Shown: positions 1 to 11,123, counted from the first letter of the stretch. The stretch: DNA of 64,000 nt from Erigeron canadensis (GCF_010389155.1 NC_057768.1:27227966-27291965), one strand, 5' to 3'. Numbers and translations: made by a program. Notes: generated by a model not told the origin, from the sequence alone.

Positions 1-151
1 TCATGTTTTTCATAAGTTCTGAAGTATATCTATCATACACAAACTAAAATAATGAATTGTTCCACCATGTTAAATAATCATACTAAAACATTCAACACCA
101 TCTCAATATGAAGCATTTTCCCCTGATAGAATAATAGCGGATAAAAAAATT

Positions 152-432
152 ACACCATTAATGAGCTAGTTTCAAAACAGATTCAAAATAATCATCGTCG
201 ATATATTAAAATAATCATAATCTTATTCATAGCAAAATTCAACTTTTTATCTAAAAGCTTATAAAAAGATATAATCGTAAATCTTAAGTATACACCATTA
301 ATGAGTTACTTTCAAAACGATATCAAAACAATCAAAATCAATATATTAAAGTAATCAGAAACATATATACTCATAGCAAATTTAGACTTTATATATAAAA
401 GGTTATTGAAATATATAATCGTAAATCCTAAG
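152..432. repeat. Two-copy tandem duplication, unit about 140 bp
   Basis: Two adjacent units begin with ACACCATTAATGAG at about 153 and 293. Both go on through similar TTTCAAAAC, ATATATTAAA and TATAATCGTAAATC blocks, with scattered substitutions. No coding potential is seen. It lies just outside the Helitron-like copy that follows. Confidence 0.6.
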
Positions 433-479
433 AGTTAATATAGGTTACAAATAGAAAATTTAATATATAATATTTAGAT

Positions 480-1450
480 TAGTTAAGTCATATATCACAA
501 CTTAATCAATACGAAAGCTAAATAATAACATACGAAAATTAACTCCATATAAATATTAATTTTAGTTTACCTCCTTTTTTTCAACTTTAGTTAAAATAAA
601 AAATTTACAGTTTCTTATATTATAAAAGTGTAAACTATATAATTTGAAAGATACATACTAATTCGTCAACAAAGACCATCTTGAACCTTTTGATTTTCTT
701 CAGGTTTCCGAAACAGTCCATACATGCACAACATGGAGTCGTAAATGATGTTTAACATGTGTTGGTTTAAGATTTTCAAGATGAACTAATGTGGTCATAT
801 TTTTTGTTGTTGAAAAAAAAACCATGACGAACCTATAATGGACAACAAACTAAATTGAAAGAAATAATAATAACAATAACATAAAAATTCAATATTAAAT
901 AATAATAATAATAATAATAATAATATACTAATAATAATAATAATAATGACTAATTATGTGCAAAGTATATAAAAAGAAAAGCCCTTTTGTAGTTGATCGT
1001 AGCTTCTTTTTTTGTTATCGTACGTGAGTTATATTATATATTACCAATTAAACTGAAAAGTGTAAATTAGTTATTTTTAAATTGGGTGAAATTGTAAATT
1101 GGTGATAGAAAACTAAAAAGTGCAAATTAATTTTTTTAATTGTAAATTAGTGATGGAAAACCAAAAAGTATAATTAATTATTTTTAAATTGGGTTAAAGT
1201 GTAAATTGGTAATGGAAAATCAAAAAGTGTAAGTTAATTTTTTTAAATTGGGTTAAAGTGTAAAATGGTGATGAAAAAACCAAAAAGTGTAAATTAATTG
1301 TTTTAGATTGGGGTTAAAGTATAAATTGGTGATGGAAAACCAAAACATGTAAATTAATTTAGATGAATATTAAAAAAATTAGAGGATTAATAAGGATGAA
1401 GGATTAGGCTAAAGGAGGGGGATTAGAGGTGCCAAATGTACCCCCAACCC
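480..1450 (-). mobile_element. Helitron-like copy A (inverted, 3' end missing)
   Basis: This stretch matches 57760-58485 in the same orientation and 1530-2350 in the opposite orientation; for example ATGCACAACA and AACAAAGACCATCT blocks occur in all three. The related copies end in a hairpin plus CTAG, so this one is read on the minus strand. Its hairpin end is not visible, so it is probably truncated near 480. It contains a short-unit tandem array (1050-1362) and AAT microsatellites (898-948). It is non-coding. Boundaries are approximate. Confidence 0.55.
1050..1362. repeat. Tandem array of about five 60-65 bp units
   Basis: Repeated blocks of the form AAAAGTGTAAATTAATT, then AAATTGGGTTAAAGTG, then TAAATTGGTGATGGAAAA recur about every 64 bp with point changes. 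The array sits inside Helitron-like copy A and is absent from the other two copies, so it expanded locally. Confidence 0.6.
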
Positions 1451-1529
1451 CTATGATCGTACCCGGATAGAGATGATAGTCTTCCTCTGATGTCTCCAAG
1501 CCGGCCATAATAGAATCGATATTCTTTTA

Positions 1530-2406
1530 GTTATCTTATAGATATTCCCTCCTTATTAATCCTCTATTTTTTTAATATTTGTTTAATAAAAAATGACTAA
1601 CCTTTAATAAAAAATATTATTAAAAAATCATTATCATTATTATTTATATATACCACCTAGAAAAAACCCTCACATATTCTTAACCCTAAGAAAAACCTCC
1701 GGCCAAAAAAAAACTACGATCGACTACTAAAAAGGTTTTTATTTATATGATTTGTTCATATTTAATCATTATTATTATTATTATTCAACATTGAATTTTT
1801 ATGTTATTGTTATTATTATCTCTTTTAATTTAGTTTGTTATCTATTATAAGTTCATTATGACTTCTTATTCAACAACAAAAAATAAGACCACATTAGTTT
1901 ATCTTGAAGATCTTAAGCCAAACATGTTAACCATCATCTACGACTCCGTGTTGTGCATGTATGGGTTGTTTCAGATTGGAACAACCTGGAAAAAAAATCA
2001 AAACGTTCAAGATGGTATTTGTTGATGAATTGGTCTGTATTTTTTAAATTATATACTCTACACTTTTTGTCTCCCTTATTATTTAACTAAAGTTGGAAAA
2101 AAAAATTAAACTGAAATCAATATTTGTATGCAGTTAAATTTCATATGTTTTTTCTTTAGCTTTCCTATTGATTAAGTTGTGATATTGGTCATACACTTTT
2201 TGTTTTTCTTTTTATTTAACTAAAATTGGAAAAAAAAAATGGTAAACTGGAATCAATATTAATATGGTGTTAATTTTCATATGTTTCTTCTTTAGCTTTC
2301 ATATTTATTAAGTTATGATATTGATTATACATTTTTTGTTTCACAATTATTATAAGATTTATTATGTCGTTAGACTACCCGTCCAATGGACAGGGTTAAG
2401 TACTAG
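1530..2406 (+). mobile_element. Non-autonomous Helitron-like element, copy B
   Basis: The 3' end is characteristic: a hairpin at 2378-2395 (CCCGTCC, loop AAT, GGACAGGG with one bulge), an eight-base spacer, then CTAG at 2403-2406 followed by T. The body is an inverted match to copy A. No replicase/helicase reading frame is present, so it is non-autonomous. The 5' end is only placed by comparison with the two related copies. Confidence 0.6.
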
Positions 2407-3097
2407 TCTATAATATAAATAGAGAAAAATTTTGATGACATAATTATTTTTCAAAAATATATATCTTACATGGCATCCTTAGAACTTCTTCTAATTTTTT
2501 TTTATTTTACTTAATTGTTTTACGACATCATCTTCTAACTTTTTTATTTTTAATCCTTTTCTCATGAAGTTTTGTTAAAACTTAACCAAGTCTAATATAA
2601 AATAACATTTTTCTTATCCAAAATGTCATATATTATCAATGACGTCTCACTAATTCTATTATCATTTTCTTTTTAACTTACTCATTACCATTTTTTTATA
2701 ATTTAAGTATAAAAAACATGTGGTACATTATTGATTATATCTAATTTATTTTTGTATTCATAATTGTGTTTCATTATTATCATTTATTAATATGAATTCA
2801 GTAATAACAATTAGAACATGAGTAAGTAAACGAAATAATATATAAAATTACCAATAACCTGGTCAACATTTTAATGTTTTTGTGTTACGTAAATATATTT
2901 TTGCCAAAGTGTTGGTCACTTTTTTTAAAAGAAAATTCAAATCATAGCATGTTCACACTCCACGGTCATATGATTTTTTGTTTTTATTGTCACTTTATAT
3001 AAAGATGTAAGTAATGTTGATTTTATATTTATTTTTTTATATCCCATAACCTTAATATCTTTAATATATCCGGGTATCACCCGAGTTTATAAACTAG
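2407..3097 (+). mobile_element. Non-autonomous Helitron-like element abutting copy B
   Basis: It begins TCTATAATATAAATAG directly after the CTAG of the preceding element. It ends with hairpin CGGGT-ATC-ACCCG (3071-3083), ten bases, then CTAG (3094-3097) and T. Helitrons are known to have TC starts, a 3' hairpin and CTRR ends without target duplication. No coding frame is seen. The head-to-tail joint with copy B has no spare base. Confidence 0.6.
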
Positions 3098-3483
3098 TGT
3101 CTTTTGAAAAAATTGTTTGAATTTTGGAAGGATACGAGCAAGGCTGGGTATGAGCATAGGCAGTAAGGGCATTAGCTTAGGGCTTGATAGCGGTCCAAAA
3201 TTTTAAGTTTATATAGTTTTATAATCTTTAAACAAAATATTTTAATAGCATAACACTAAAGAGTTTCACAAACAAAGACATGACTTAATCAACAAATGTC
3301 AGTTAAACTTTTATAATTTTGGAGTCTTATTTTTCCTTTTTGCCTCGGCCCAATATTTTAAGTTTTTAGGAAGACGTATGACCCTGAATACGGGAGCATC
3401 ACATGAATAAGGTGTGCTTCGTTTCTTTTTATGGTAACGTACTATAAAATTGTAATCCAACTAAATTAATAATGTAGTGCAAA
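3098..3483. other. Intergenic sequence, no gene seen
   Basis: AT-rich sequence with a GC-richer patch near 3130-3200 and 3340-3420. I see no convincing coding frame, tRNA-like box or bounded repeat. Confidence 0.5.
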
Positions 3484-3695
3484 TGAAGCTAGCTCAACTG
3501 ACATATTCATTCCTGGTTTTTTTCACAGGTCTTAGATTCGATTTTTAAGAATAACAAGTCTGTGGTTTTTTTCCTGAATCATCTGTAACGACTTATGGTT
3601 TACATCTCATAATCTAGATACATGCAGAACTTCACTATTATACGGTGAGTTGTTCTCTGATTTCGAATTCTGACTTAACTGTTTAAAAAAAAAAA
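3484..3695 (+). mobile_element. tRNA-derived SINE, copy 1
   Basis: An internal Pol III-like A box (TAGCTCAACTGAC, about 3490) and a degenerate B box (GATTCGATTTT, about 3535) are followed by a family body containing AACAAGTCTGTGG and CATTATACGGTGAG. The unit ends in AACTGTTT plus an A-run (3684-3695). Two homologous copies lie at 16059-16270 and 46961-47172 on the minus strand. It is non-autonomous and would need LINE proteins to move. Confidence 0.7.
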
Positions 3696-4134
3696 TTAAG
3701 AATATAGTCATGATTTAATATATTAGTCAAAGATCTTGTTTCATTTTAGAATATTATTAACTGCTCTATAGAAATAAAACCATGTACGCGCAATCTCTTT
3801 ATTTTGACCATTTGAAATTTTGAATATATATTGTTCATTATAATAAATTAATGATGTACGAGTAGTACTTATATTTAATAAAAAAGTATTAACTTTAGAA
3901 AACTGGAAGATAAATATGTAGATTATGTGGGCCAATCAACAAGACTACATATTATAAACCAAATTAGTCTCTTTAAAATGATATATTAAAATGAAGTATT
4001 GTTGAAATTAAGTCTTGTTGTAGATTTGAAGTTGGGAAACAAGATCCGACCATGAACCATAACAATTGGATCATTAACCACCCTCATTGAATTAAGATAT
4101 TTTAAATCTGATAGACATGTAGTTGTGAGTTTCA

Positions 4135-4289
4135 GTGTGTGTTTTATGTCGGAAAAGGTCTTAAATCTCTTACTTTACAGCTAAATGATCCTTTAATTTG
4201 ACATAACTAATTTCTCTTCGGCATCTTACCGAAGATTTTATCACATGTATACATATTAAAATCTTTTGCTGTTTAAAAAAAAAAAAAAG
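4135..4289 (+). mobile_element. Short retroposed insert with A-tail and 15-bp target duplication
   Basis: A 155-bp insert ends in a run of 14 A (4275-4288). It is flanked by TAGTTGTGAGTTTCA (4120-4134) and TAGTTATGAGTTTCA (4290-4304), 14 of 15 identical. This is the signature of target-primed reverse transcription. I do not recognise the source RNA; it could be a 5'-truncated SINE or LINE end. Confidence 0.65.
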
Positions 4290-4371
4290 TAGTTATGAGT
4301 TTCACTTGGACAAATAATAATTGAAACCACGTACGCAATAAGCATGTTAAAATCCACTTCCAAAACCATTA

Positions 4372-4664
4372 AGGCGCGTTTGGTTCACAGAATTTTATGG
4401 AATTTGATGTAATTGGAATTATATTACATTCCTTAATTCGTTTGGTTCTTCAAAGAAAGACAAATCACATTCCGTAGGAATGTAAACATTCCATCATTTG
4501 ATGAAATTTTCATTCCTTGGGGATGGAGGAAGGAATCTCATTCCTTCACACACTTGAATTTGCAAAAAATCAAAAACATTCCGTCAAATTCCATTCCTTC
4601 AAATTTCAATTCCTTTTGATAGATTTCATTCCTTTCAAAAATATTCTGTGAACCAAACACGCCT
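4372..4664. mobile_element. Tourist-like (PIF/Harbinger) MITE, 293 bp
   Basis: The terminal inverted repeats begin AGGCGCGTTTGGTTCACAG on the left; the right end is the reverse complement of AGGCGTGTTTGGTTCACAG, one mismatch over about 22 bases. The target duplication is TTA (4369-4371 and 4665-4667), as expected for PIF/Harbinger. No transposase. The interior is rich in ATTCC/GGAAT. Confidence 0.8.
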
Positions 4665-4733
4665 TTAGTATTGAATTGATTTCAATGTTGTGACTTCCAC
4701 GAGACGAGTTATTCCATCTATGTCAATCAACAC

Positions 4734-5677
4734 CAGGGGCGGAGCCAATAGGGAGACTAGCGGGTGCTTAGCCCCCGCCAACCGTCCATGTTTGTCATTG
4801 CAAGGCTAGCTCATAGCCAAATAATACAAAGGTTTTTTTCGAACCGAGCCACCCCCAATCTATAAATGTTTGATTTTCAGTCATAACAATGCAAGTAAAA
4901 CCTTTATATTGGGCCCATAAAAGTAAACCCTCGTAATAAAGTTCTATTTTACTAACTGTTGAGTCGTGGATTCGTTGAGAGACTCAGCGAGTGACCATGT
5001 CAACGATCCCTCAGCGACTCTCAAGTATCTTCGAGTTAAATAATAAGTTCAATGACTCACCGCTATGTTTTGTAAGTCAAATATGGGCGGGAAGATGAAG
5101 ATATAAAGGCGGGTCCCCAAGGACACGTGTTGATAGATCAGAATGAAGACATTTGACCTTATACCGTTTTGGTACTAAGGTGTTTCTCTTTCATGCCTTT
5201 TTGAGAAAGAAACAAAATGAAGAGAAGAGAACCCTGCAGATCTGGAAGATCCATCAATAGATGGTTGACAACCTTCATGTGTCAACATCTATTGGGTTGT
5301 CATGTGATGTCTTTTCTCTCCTATATAAAACATCACTTGACCTAGCCGCAACTTGGTTGGTTTGTTCCACATTATACACTTAGTGTGTTTTTCTCTCTTT
5401 GTATAAGTGTTCAGTCTTTTGTTTGTCAAAACACTTAACAATATTTTCTCTTTTCTTTTCTTGTAAACTGATCATGTATTCACTGTTTAACTAATATTAC
5501 ATATAATTAAACGGTTTACTTTTCTATTTTCTGTTCTTAGTGTAATTTACATTAGTTGTTAATTACATAATCTGTGCAAACTTGGGACTTTCACTAACAT
5601 TTTATTAAATGGTTAAAAAAATACGATTGACCCCCCCCCCCTTCTCCCCTTAACGTTAATTCCTGGTTCCGTCTCTG
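4734..5677. mobile_element. Non-autonomous hAT element carrying a nested solo LTR
   Basis: Termini CAGGGGCGGAGCCA (4734) and, inverted at the right end, CAGAGACGGAACCA form imperfect inverted repeats. The flanks carry a perfect 8-bp duplication ATCAACAC (4726-4733 and 5678-5685), diagnostic of hAT. Removing the solo LTR and one copy of its duplication leaves about 300 bp of hAT sequence, too short for a transposase. A C-tract sits near the right end (about 5630-5642). Confidence 0.85.
4957..5593 (+). mobile_element. Solo LTR, 637 bp, inside the hAT element
   Basis: The unit begins TGTTGAGTCG and ends GGGACTTTCA, the canonical TG...CA. A 5-bp duplication CTAAC flanks it (4952-4956 and 5594-5598). 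A TATA-like box TATATAAA lies at 5322-5329 with CT-rich DNA just before it, fitting an LTR promoter. No primer site or coding region is attached, so it is a recombination product of a full element. Superfamily cannot be told from the LTR alone. Confidence 0.85.
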
Positions 5678-5689
5678 ATCAACACTCTT

Positions 5690-6120
5690 TATATGTTTAG
5701 TTGCATGCCCATGTCCCGATCTTACCTTATGTCTTTCTCAAAATTATCCTGCAAATATGTAATACTGTCTATATTATTTCACTTTTTTCAATGCACATCC
5801 ATCGCAAAACCTAGACATCGTTGTTGATGTTGTTTTTGTACTTCATCCGTGCTATAACAAATGACTATGTTTGACTAGCATAAACTTAATAAAGGATAGA
5901 GTGACTGCTTTTTTAGTTAATCAGATTATCATTAGTAATTATCTTGGAAATGCTAAAATAATTTGTTGTGTGTGATAATTAAGAGTATTATTGGAAACTA
6001 CTCGCATCATTTTATATTAGAAAGTGAATATTTAAAGTGGCCAAAAAAAATGTAAGAAGTTGTAATAAAGTGTTCTTTTTATAAACAAAATAAGAAAAGT
6101 GTACAAGTAACCATCTCAGC
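5690..6120. other. Intergenic sequence, no gene seen
   Basis: AT-rich DNA without a plausible exon, inverted terminal repeat or tandem repeat that I could support. Confidence 0.5.
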
Positions 6121-6123
6121 ACG

Positions 6124-6631
6124 GTTTGACAAGGGTTTTTTAGGGGCTTTTAAGGGCTTAAAAGCCTTTAGCTTTTAAAAATAAGCTCATTTGAAAATTA
6201 TAGCCCTGTTTGACAATACATAAGAAATCAAAAGCCCTAGCCCCGAAAAACTCCTAAGAGCTCCAAAATGTCTTTAAAATAAAAGCTCGTAAGAAGAGAG
6301 TTGGAAAAAAAAGCTCCAGCCCTAGCCCCAACTTCAAGCTCCAGCCCTAAGCCCTTAACTATGTTTGGCACAAAAGCTTGGAGCTGAGGCTGTAGTTAAG
6401 GGCTTGGGGCTGGAGCTTGACGTTGGGGCTAGGGGTTGGGGCTTTTTTTCCAACTCTCTTCCTACAAGCTTTTATTTTAAAGACCTTTTGGGGCTTTTAG
6501 GAGTTTTTCGGGGGTAGGGCTTTTGATTTCTTATGTATTGCCAAACAGAGCTATAATTTTCAAATGAGCTTATTTTTAAAAGCTAAGGGTTTTTAAACCC
6601 TTAAAAGCCTCTAAAAAGCCCTTGCCAAACA
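6124..6631. repeat. Fold-back element: 238-bp inverted arms, about 31-bp loop
   Basis: The left arm (6124-6361) and right arm (6393-6631) are reverse complements with scattered mismatches. Outer ends read GTTTGACAAGGG and, inverted, GTTTGGCAAGGG. The arms contain many AAGCCCTAGCCCC and AAAAGCTC blocks. A second pair of inverted ends (ATGTTTGGCACAAAAGCTT near 6361; its partner near 6645-6675) overlaps the right half, suggesting one MITE family member inside another. Target duplication not resolved. Confidence 0.75.
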
Positions 6632-6679
6632 GTCCCTAATTAATCTCAGCTCTAAGCTTTTATACCAAACATACTCTAA

Positions 6680-7049
6680 TCAGGGTAAAATAGATGACAC
6701 TTTAATGGGAACATTCACTATTCCGCATTTCCGCACAACTGCTAAGTTGGTAACCACCATCAGTTAATTAATTAATGTGACTTGCTAGTACGTTATGACG
6801 TCTTCACAAAAGATTGATTTTCACCTAGTTACGTACTGGTAACTATTTTGAAGGCCGGAAAAATGGTTTAAAAACAGTTACAAGATACCCCGACTATACC
6901 GATTTAGTCAAGTCAAAAATGTGTCCTCATCCTTGAATAACATGTAAAGAAATCCCTTATTTAAGTAATCTTTTTAAGTTATACAAAATTTGTCTTGAAA
7001 TTTTTCAAAAGAAAACTTTAATGCAAATTATAGAAATCTTATGGAAGCG
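6680..7049. other. Intergenic flank of the Copia insertion
   Basis: Ordinary AT-rich DNA up to the Copia target site. No gene or bounded repeat is seen. Confidence 0.5.
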
Positions 7050-7054
7050 GGTAT

Positions 7055-7236
7055 TATAGGATATCTATTTTTAGTTATTATCTTGGATCAATATTCTATT
7101 TAATTAGTGGCTATCTTCTCCTTATTAATAGGAGCTATGTATGGGATGTATTGGTGTGATCCCTCTATTTAGTCTTTGTAATTCTTTCATATCAGAATGA
7201 AAAATCACCAGATCTTCTTCTCCTTGCAATTTTATA
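7055..7236 (+). repeat. Copia 5' LTR (182 bp)
   Basis: Short LTR, first base 7055, last base 7236, matching the 3' LTR at all positions I compared. It begins TATAGGATATC and ends CAATTTTATA. A transcript start must lie inside, but no TATA box is clear enough to call. Confidence 0.93.
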
Positions 7237-7249
7237 TGGCATCAGAGCC
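7237..7249 (+). promoter_or_regulatory. Primer binding site (tRNA-iMet type)
   Basis: TGGCATCAGAGCC directly follows the 5' LTR. It differs by one base from the usual plant Copia primer site complementary to initiator methionine tRNA (TGGTATCAGAGC). It would prime minus-strand DNA synthesis. Confidence 0.85.
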
Positions 7250-7272
7250 AAAAACAACCATAGTTTAAACCA

Positions 7273-9417
7273 ATGGCAGGAGACGACGATCAAACCAAAA
7301 ACAAAAACGGTGAAGGTCCTAGCGGTGGTTCTAGCAGTGGAATCACATATGAGTCACCCTACTACCTTCATCCTTCCGACTACCCCAAACAACTTCACGT
7401 AAATGAAGTCCTCACAGACAACAACTTTGCCGATTGGAACCAAGAGATGACAAACTTCTTATTTGCAAAAAACAAAATGGAATTTGTCGATGGGACGATC
7501 AAGAAACCTGAGAAAACTGAGAAAAACTACATGCTGTGGATGCGTGTTGATGCTATGATAAAGGGATGGTTGACAACAGCCATGGAGAAAAATATACGCA
7601 ACAGTGTCAAGTATGCAGGAACAGCATCAGAGATTTGGGCAGACCTGAATGAACGTTTCGGTAAAGAGAGCGCTCCTCGGGCGTATGAATTGAAACAGAA
7701 AATTGCTTCTACTCGACAAAACGGCGCTTCCGTGTCAACATATTTCACCCAACTACGGTCCATATGGGATGAAGCTCAATCCATACATCCTTTTCCACGT
7801 TGTTCTTGTGACAAGTGTGAATGTGATGTGGGCAAGAAGATCAATGAACATCAAGAGAAGGAACGTCTTTATGAATTTTTAATGGGGTTAGATTCAGAAT
7901 TCACTGTTATTAAGACTCAAATTCTGGCAACCAAACCAGTTCCCTCACTAGGCACTGCGTATCACTTAGTGGCGGAAGACGAGAGACAGAGAAGTATTTC
8001 GAGTGAAGGAAGGATACAACCAGAGCCCGCTGCATTCAAAGTTGGACAGAAACGAGATTTCTTAGCTGGACGAAACAAAGAAAAGGAAGGCTCGAGGACT
8101 ACAAAGGATGGAATTGAGCGATGCACTCAATGTAAAAAGGAAGGTCATAAACGTGAAGGTTGCTTCGAGATAATCGGGTATCCTGAATGGTGGCCTGGGA
8201 AGAAAAAGGACAAGGTGAAGCCCAAAGCTGCGTTTGTGGACAGTGAATCGAGCCCTATTCCTGGCTTAACAAGTGAAGACTACCAACTCCTACTGAAACA
8301 TTTTGTTGAAACAGGTAAAAGTGGAGATACAAAACCCGTTGCAAATATGGCTCATAAAGAAGACGAAAATGGTGAGTGGATTGTTGATTCGGGTTGCACC
8401 GAATACATTACTTACTTATCTAACATTCTTTTGAACAAAAGGGACACTCCATTTGAGCCTCCTGTTGTCATTCCAAATGGAGCCTCCATTCCGGTTAAAG
8501 GAAAAGGAGACTATGTTCTTCCAAGAGGAGCAAAAGTCAATGGGGTTCTTTATGTTCCAGATTTCAAATTCAATCTTCTTTCTGTCAGTCGCCTCACTCG
8601 CGATCTTCAATGTTCCATATCATTCTTTCCTGATTTTTGTATCATGCAGGGCTTACAAAGGAGGAACTTGATTGGTGCGGGTAAATGCCGAAGGGGACTG
8701 TACCGAATGAAGATGATTCAAGAAAGAAAGGCGATGACTACTACAGTTGAAACGTGGCACAAAAGACTTGGGCATGCTTCAAAAGGAAAGCTGAATAAGA
8801 TGGATTTTCTCAAAAGTAGTATTGTTGATTTGGGTAATTCCTGTGATTCTTGTGCTAGAGCAAAACATACTAGATTACCTTTTCCTTCCAGTTTTATTAA
8901 AACTAGTGCTACTTTCGATTTAATTCATTGTGATATTTGGGGAGGTTATCGAATCCCATCATATACGGGTGCCAATTATTTCCTTACAATAGTAGATGAT
9001 TTTAGTAGGGCGGTATGGGTATTTCTTCTCAAATATAAAAGCCAGGCTAGCCAATGTCTTAAGGATTTTCATAAAATGATTGAGGTGCAATTTGAGAAAC
9101 AAATAAAAAGGGTTAGAAGTGACAATGGTGGAGAGTTTACCTCCAACGATATGTTAGATTTTTATAATCGAAAGGGAATTTTACTTGAAACCTCGTGTCC
9201 TCATACCCCTCAACAAAATGGTGTCGTAGAAAGAAAACACAGACACCTTCTTGAGACGGCTCGTGCATTAAGGTTCGAAGCGAATCTTCCTAAAAAATTT
9301 TGGGGGGAATGTATTTTGACCGCGGCTTATGTTATTAACTGTCTTCCATCCAAGATCATTAAAAACAAAACTCCTTTTGAGTTAATTTGGAATAAAAACC
9401 TGAATATGATTCTCTAA
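7273..9417 (+). pseudogene. Copia gag, protease and integrase (frame broken at its 3' end)
   Basis: The frame starts at an ATG 36 bases past the LTR and runs 714 residues. The gag part has the DUF4219/UBN2-like N-terminal region and a CX2CX4HX4C zinc knuckle (C284, C287, H292, C297). The protease follows with a D-S-G triad at 372-374; the next residue is Cys where Ala or Thr is more common. Integrase has an HHCC zinc region (H496, H501, then a CDSC pair) and a DDE triad D554, D617, E653 with DD35E spacing. The reading ends early at 9415-9417 because one A appears to be missing from the A-run at about 9394-9398; homology continues in frame 3. The rest of integrase is therefore in the next segment. 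No protein-level repair is given. Confidence 0.92.
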
Positions 9418-11123
9418 GAGTCTTTGGTTGTCTTGTTTATTTTAAAAATACCGACACAAAAGGAGACAAGTTCGAAGAAAGGGGGAAACCGGGGGTTTTT
9501 CTTGGTTATCCACCTAGAACCAAAGGTTATAAAATTTTTGACTTACAAACCAGGAAATTGATTGTTAGTAGAGACGTCAACTTTCATGAAGATAATTTTC
9601 CTTTTAAGAATCTTCAAGGAAATAATGAAAGTATAACAGAAGAACCAGGAATATGTCACGACTGTCACTGTGAACCATTTTTGACTCATACTGAATCGCG
9701 AAATCCACAAATGGATTATAATGATGTTGAGCCCAGTAGTGACTCAATCGGCGGACATGAAAGCCCAGATTGCATTGAGTTGGATTTGATAAATTATGAA
9801 ACTCAGTTCAAAGATGATGGGGCTGAAACAAATGAGTTCCATGAAGCTACAGAACCCCAGATAGAAGAAAGACCAGCTCGAAATAAGACTCAACCATCGA
9901 GATTCAAGGATTTTGTGGTACAAGTCCCACCTTCGGTCAACCACCCTGCACCAACATCAAGTCAAGTTGCCTCCACGGTTTGCTATCCAATCTCTAGCTT
10001 TGTTTCTTATGAAAAATTTTCAACTAATCATAAGGCTTTCTTAACTGCTATCACTAATAATGATGAGCCAAAATCGTTCAAACAAGCCTCACAGGATGTT
10101 CATTGGCGTGAGGCGATGCAAAAGGAGATTAAAGCCCTAGAGAAAAATGGAACTTGGACTTTGGAAAATCTACCTGAAGGAAAGAGAGCAATAGACTCCA
10201 AATGGATTTATAAGGTCAAGTTCAAACCGAATGGTGAAGTTGAAAGGTACAAGGCGCGTCTAGTTGCAAAAGGGTTCACTCAAATGGAAGGCGTTGATTA
10301 TCATGATACATTTGCACCCGTAGCCAAGCTAGTAACCGTGCGAACTCTACTAGCAGTTGCCGTCAAACGAGACTGGATCATTCACCAACTCGATGTTAAT
10401 AACGCCTTCTTGCATGGAGATCTCGACGAGGAAGTCTATATGAAAATTCCTCAGGGCTTCTCTAACACCAACAAAAATCGAGTTTGTCGTTTAAGAAAAT
10501 CTTTATACGGGTTGAAGCAAGCTTCACGAAATTGGTACCACAAGTTCACTACTTTTCTCCAGAGTTTGAATTTCCGACAATCCAAAGCAGATCACTCTTT
10601 ATTCCTTTATGAGATTAATAGTATCACTTTGGTGGTTCTAATTTATGTGGACGATGTCGTTATTACAGGCAATTGCCTCGACAAGATACAAGAAGTCAAA
10701 GAAAAGCTCGACAAGGAATTTAGTATTAAAGACCTTGGGACACTTAAATACTTCCTCGGGATCGAAGTGACCAGAACAAATGATGGTTTGGTTCTAAGCC
10801 AACGAAAGTATACCTTGGATATTCTAAAGGATAGTGGGAAATTGGGTTGCAAGCCGAGTGCATTTCCCATTGAACAAGGCCTGAAATTAGACAAGGGAGA
10901 GAAAGAACCAAGTGTTGATGCAAATCAATATCGACGCTTAGTGGGTCGACTATTATATCTTCAAGCCACACGACCGGATATTGCGTACTCAGTCAACATC
11001 TTGAGCCAGTTTGTGGCTGATCCAAGAAGTAGTCATTTGGAGGCGGCACATCGAGTTCTTAGATACTTGAAAGCTACACCAGGACAAGGTATTTACTCTC
11101 TCGTGCAGGCGATACCACTTTAA
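9396..11123 (+). pseudogene. Copia integrase C-terminus and reverse transcriptase segment
   Basis: Homology resumes in frame 3 at about 9396; the longest ATG-started frame is 9558-11123. The integrase tail includes the VFGCLVYF and VFLGYPP blocks. After an acidic, variable linker, reverse transcriptase starts near 10080 (EAMQKEI, then the WIYKVKFKPNGEVERYKARL block), contains the FAPV and LDVNNAFLHGDL motifs, and has the catalytic YVDD at about 10644-10655. The frame ends at 11121-11123 just after GQGIYS because one base is missing at about 11093-11103; RNase H continues in frame 2. The RT core looks undamaged, so the element died recently or the sequence carries indel errors. Confidence 0.9.

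Noticed and set aside
9380..9420. Programmed -1 frameshift between integrase and RT
   Set aside because: No slippery heptamer with a downstream structure is evident, Copia elements normally use one frame, and a second similar break occurs in a non-slippery context.
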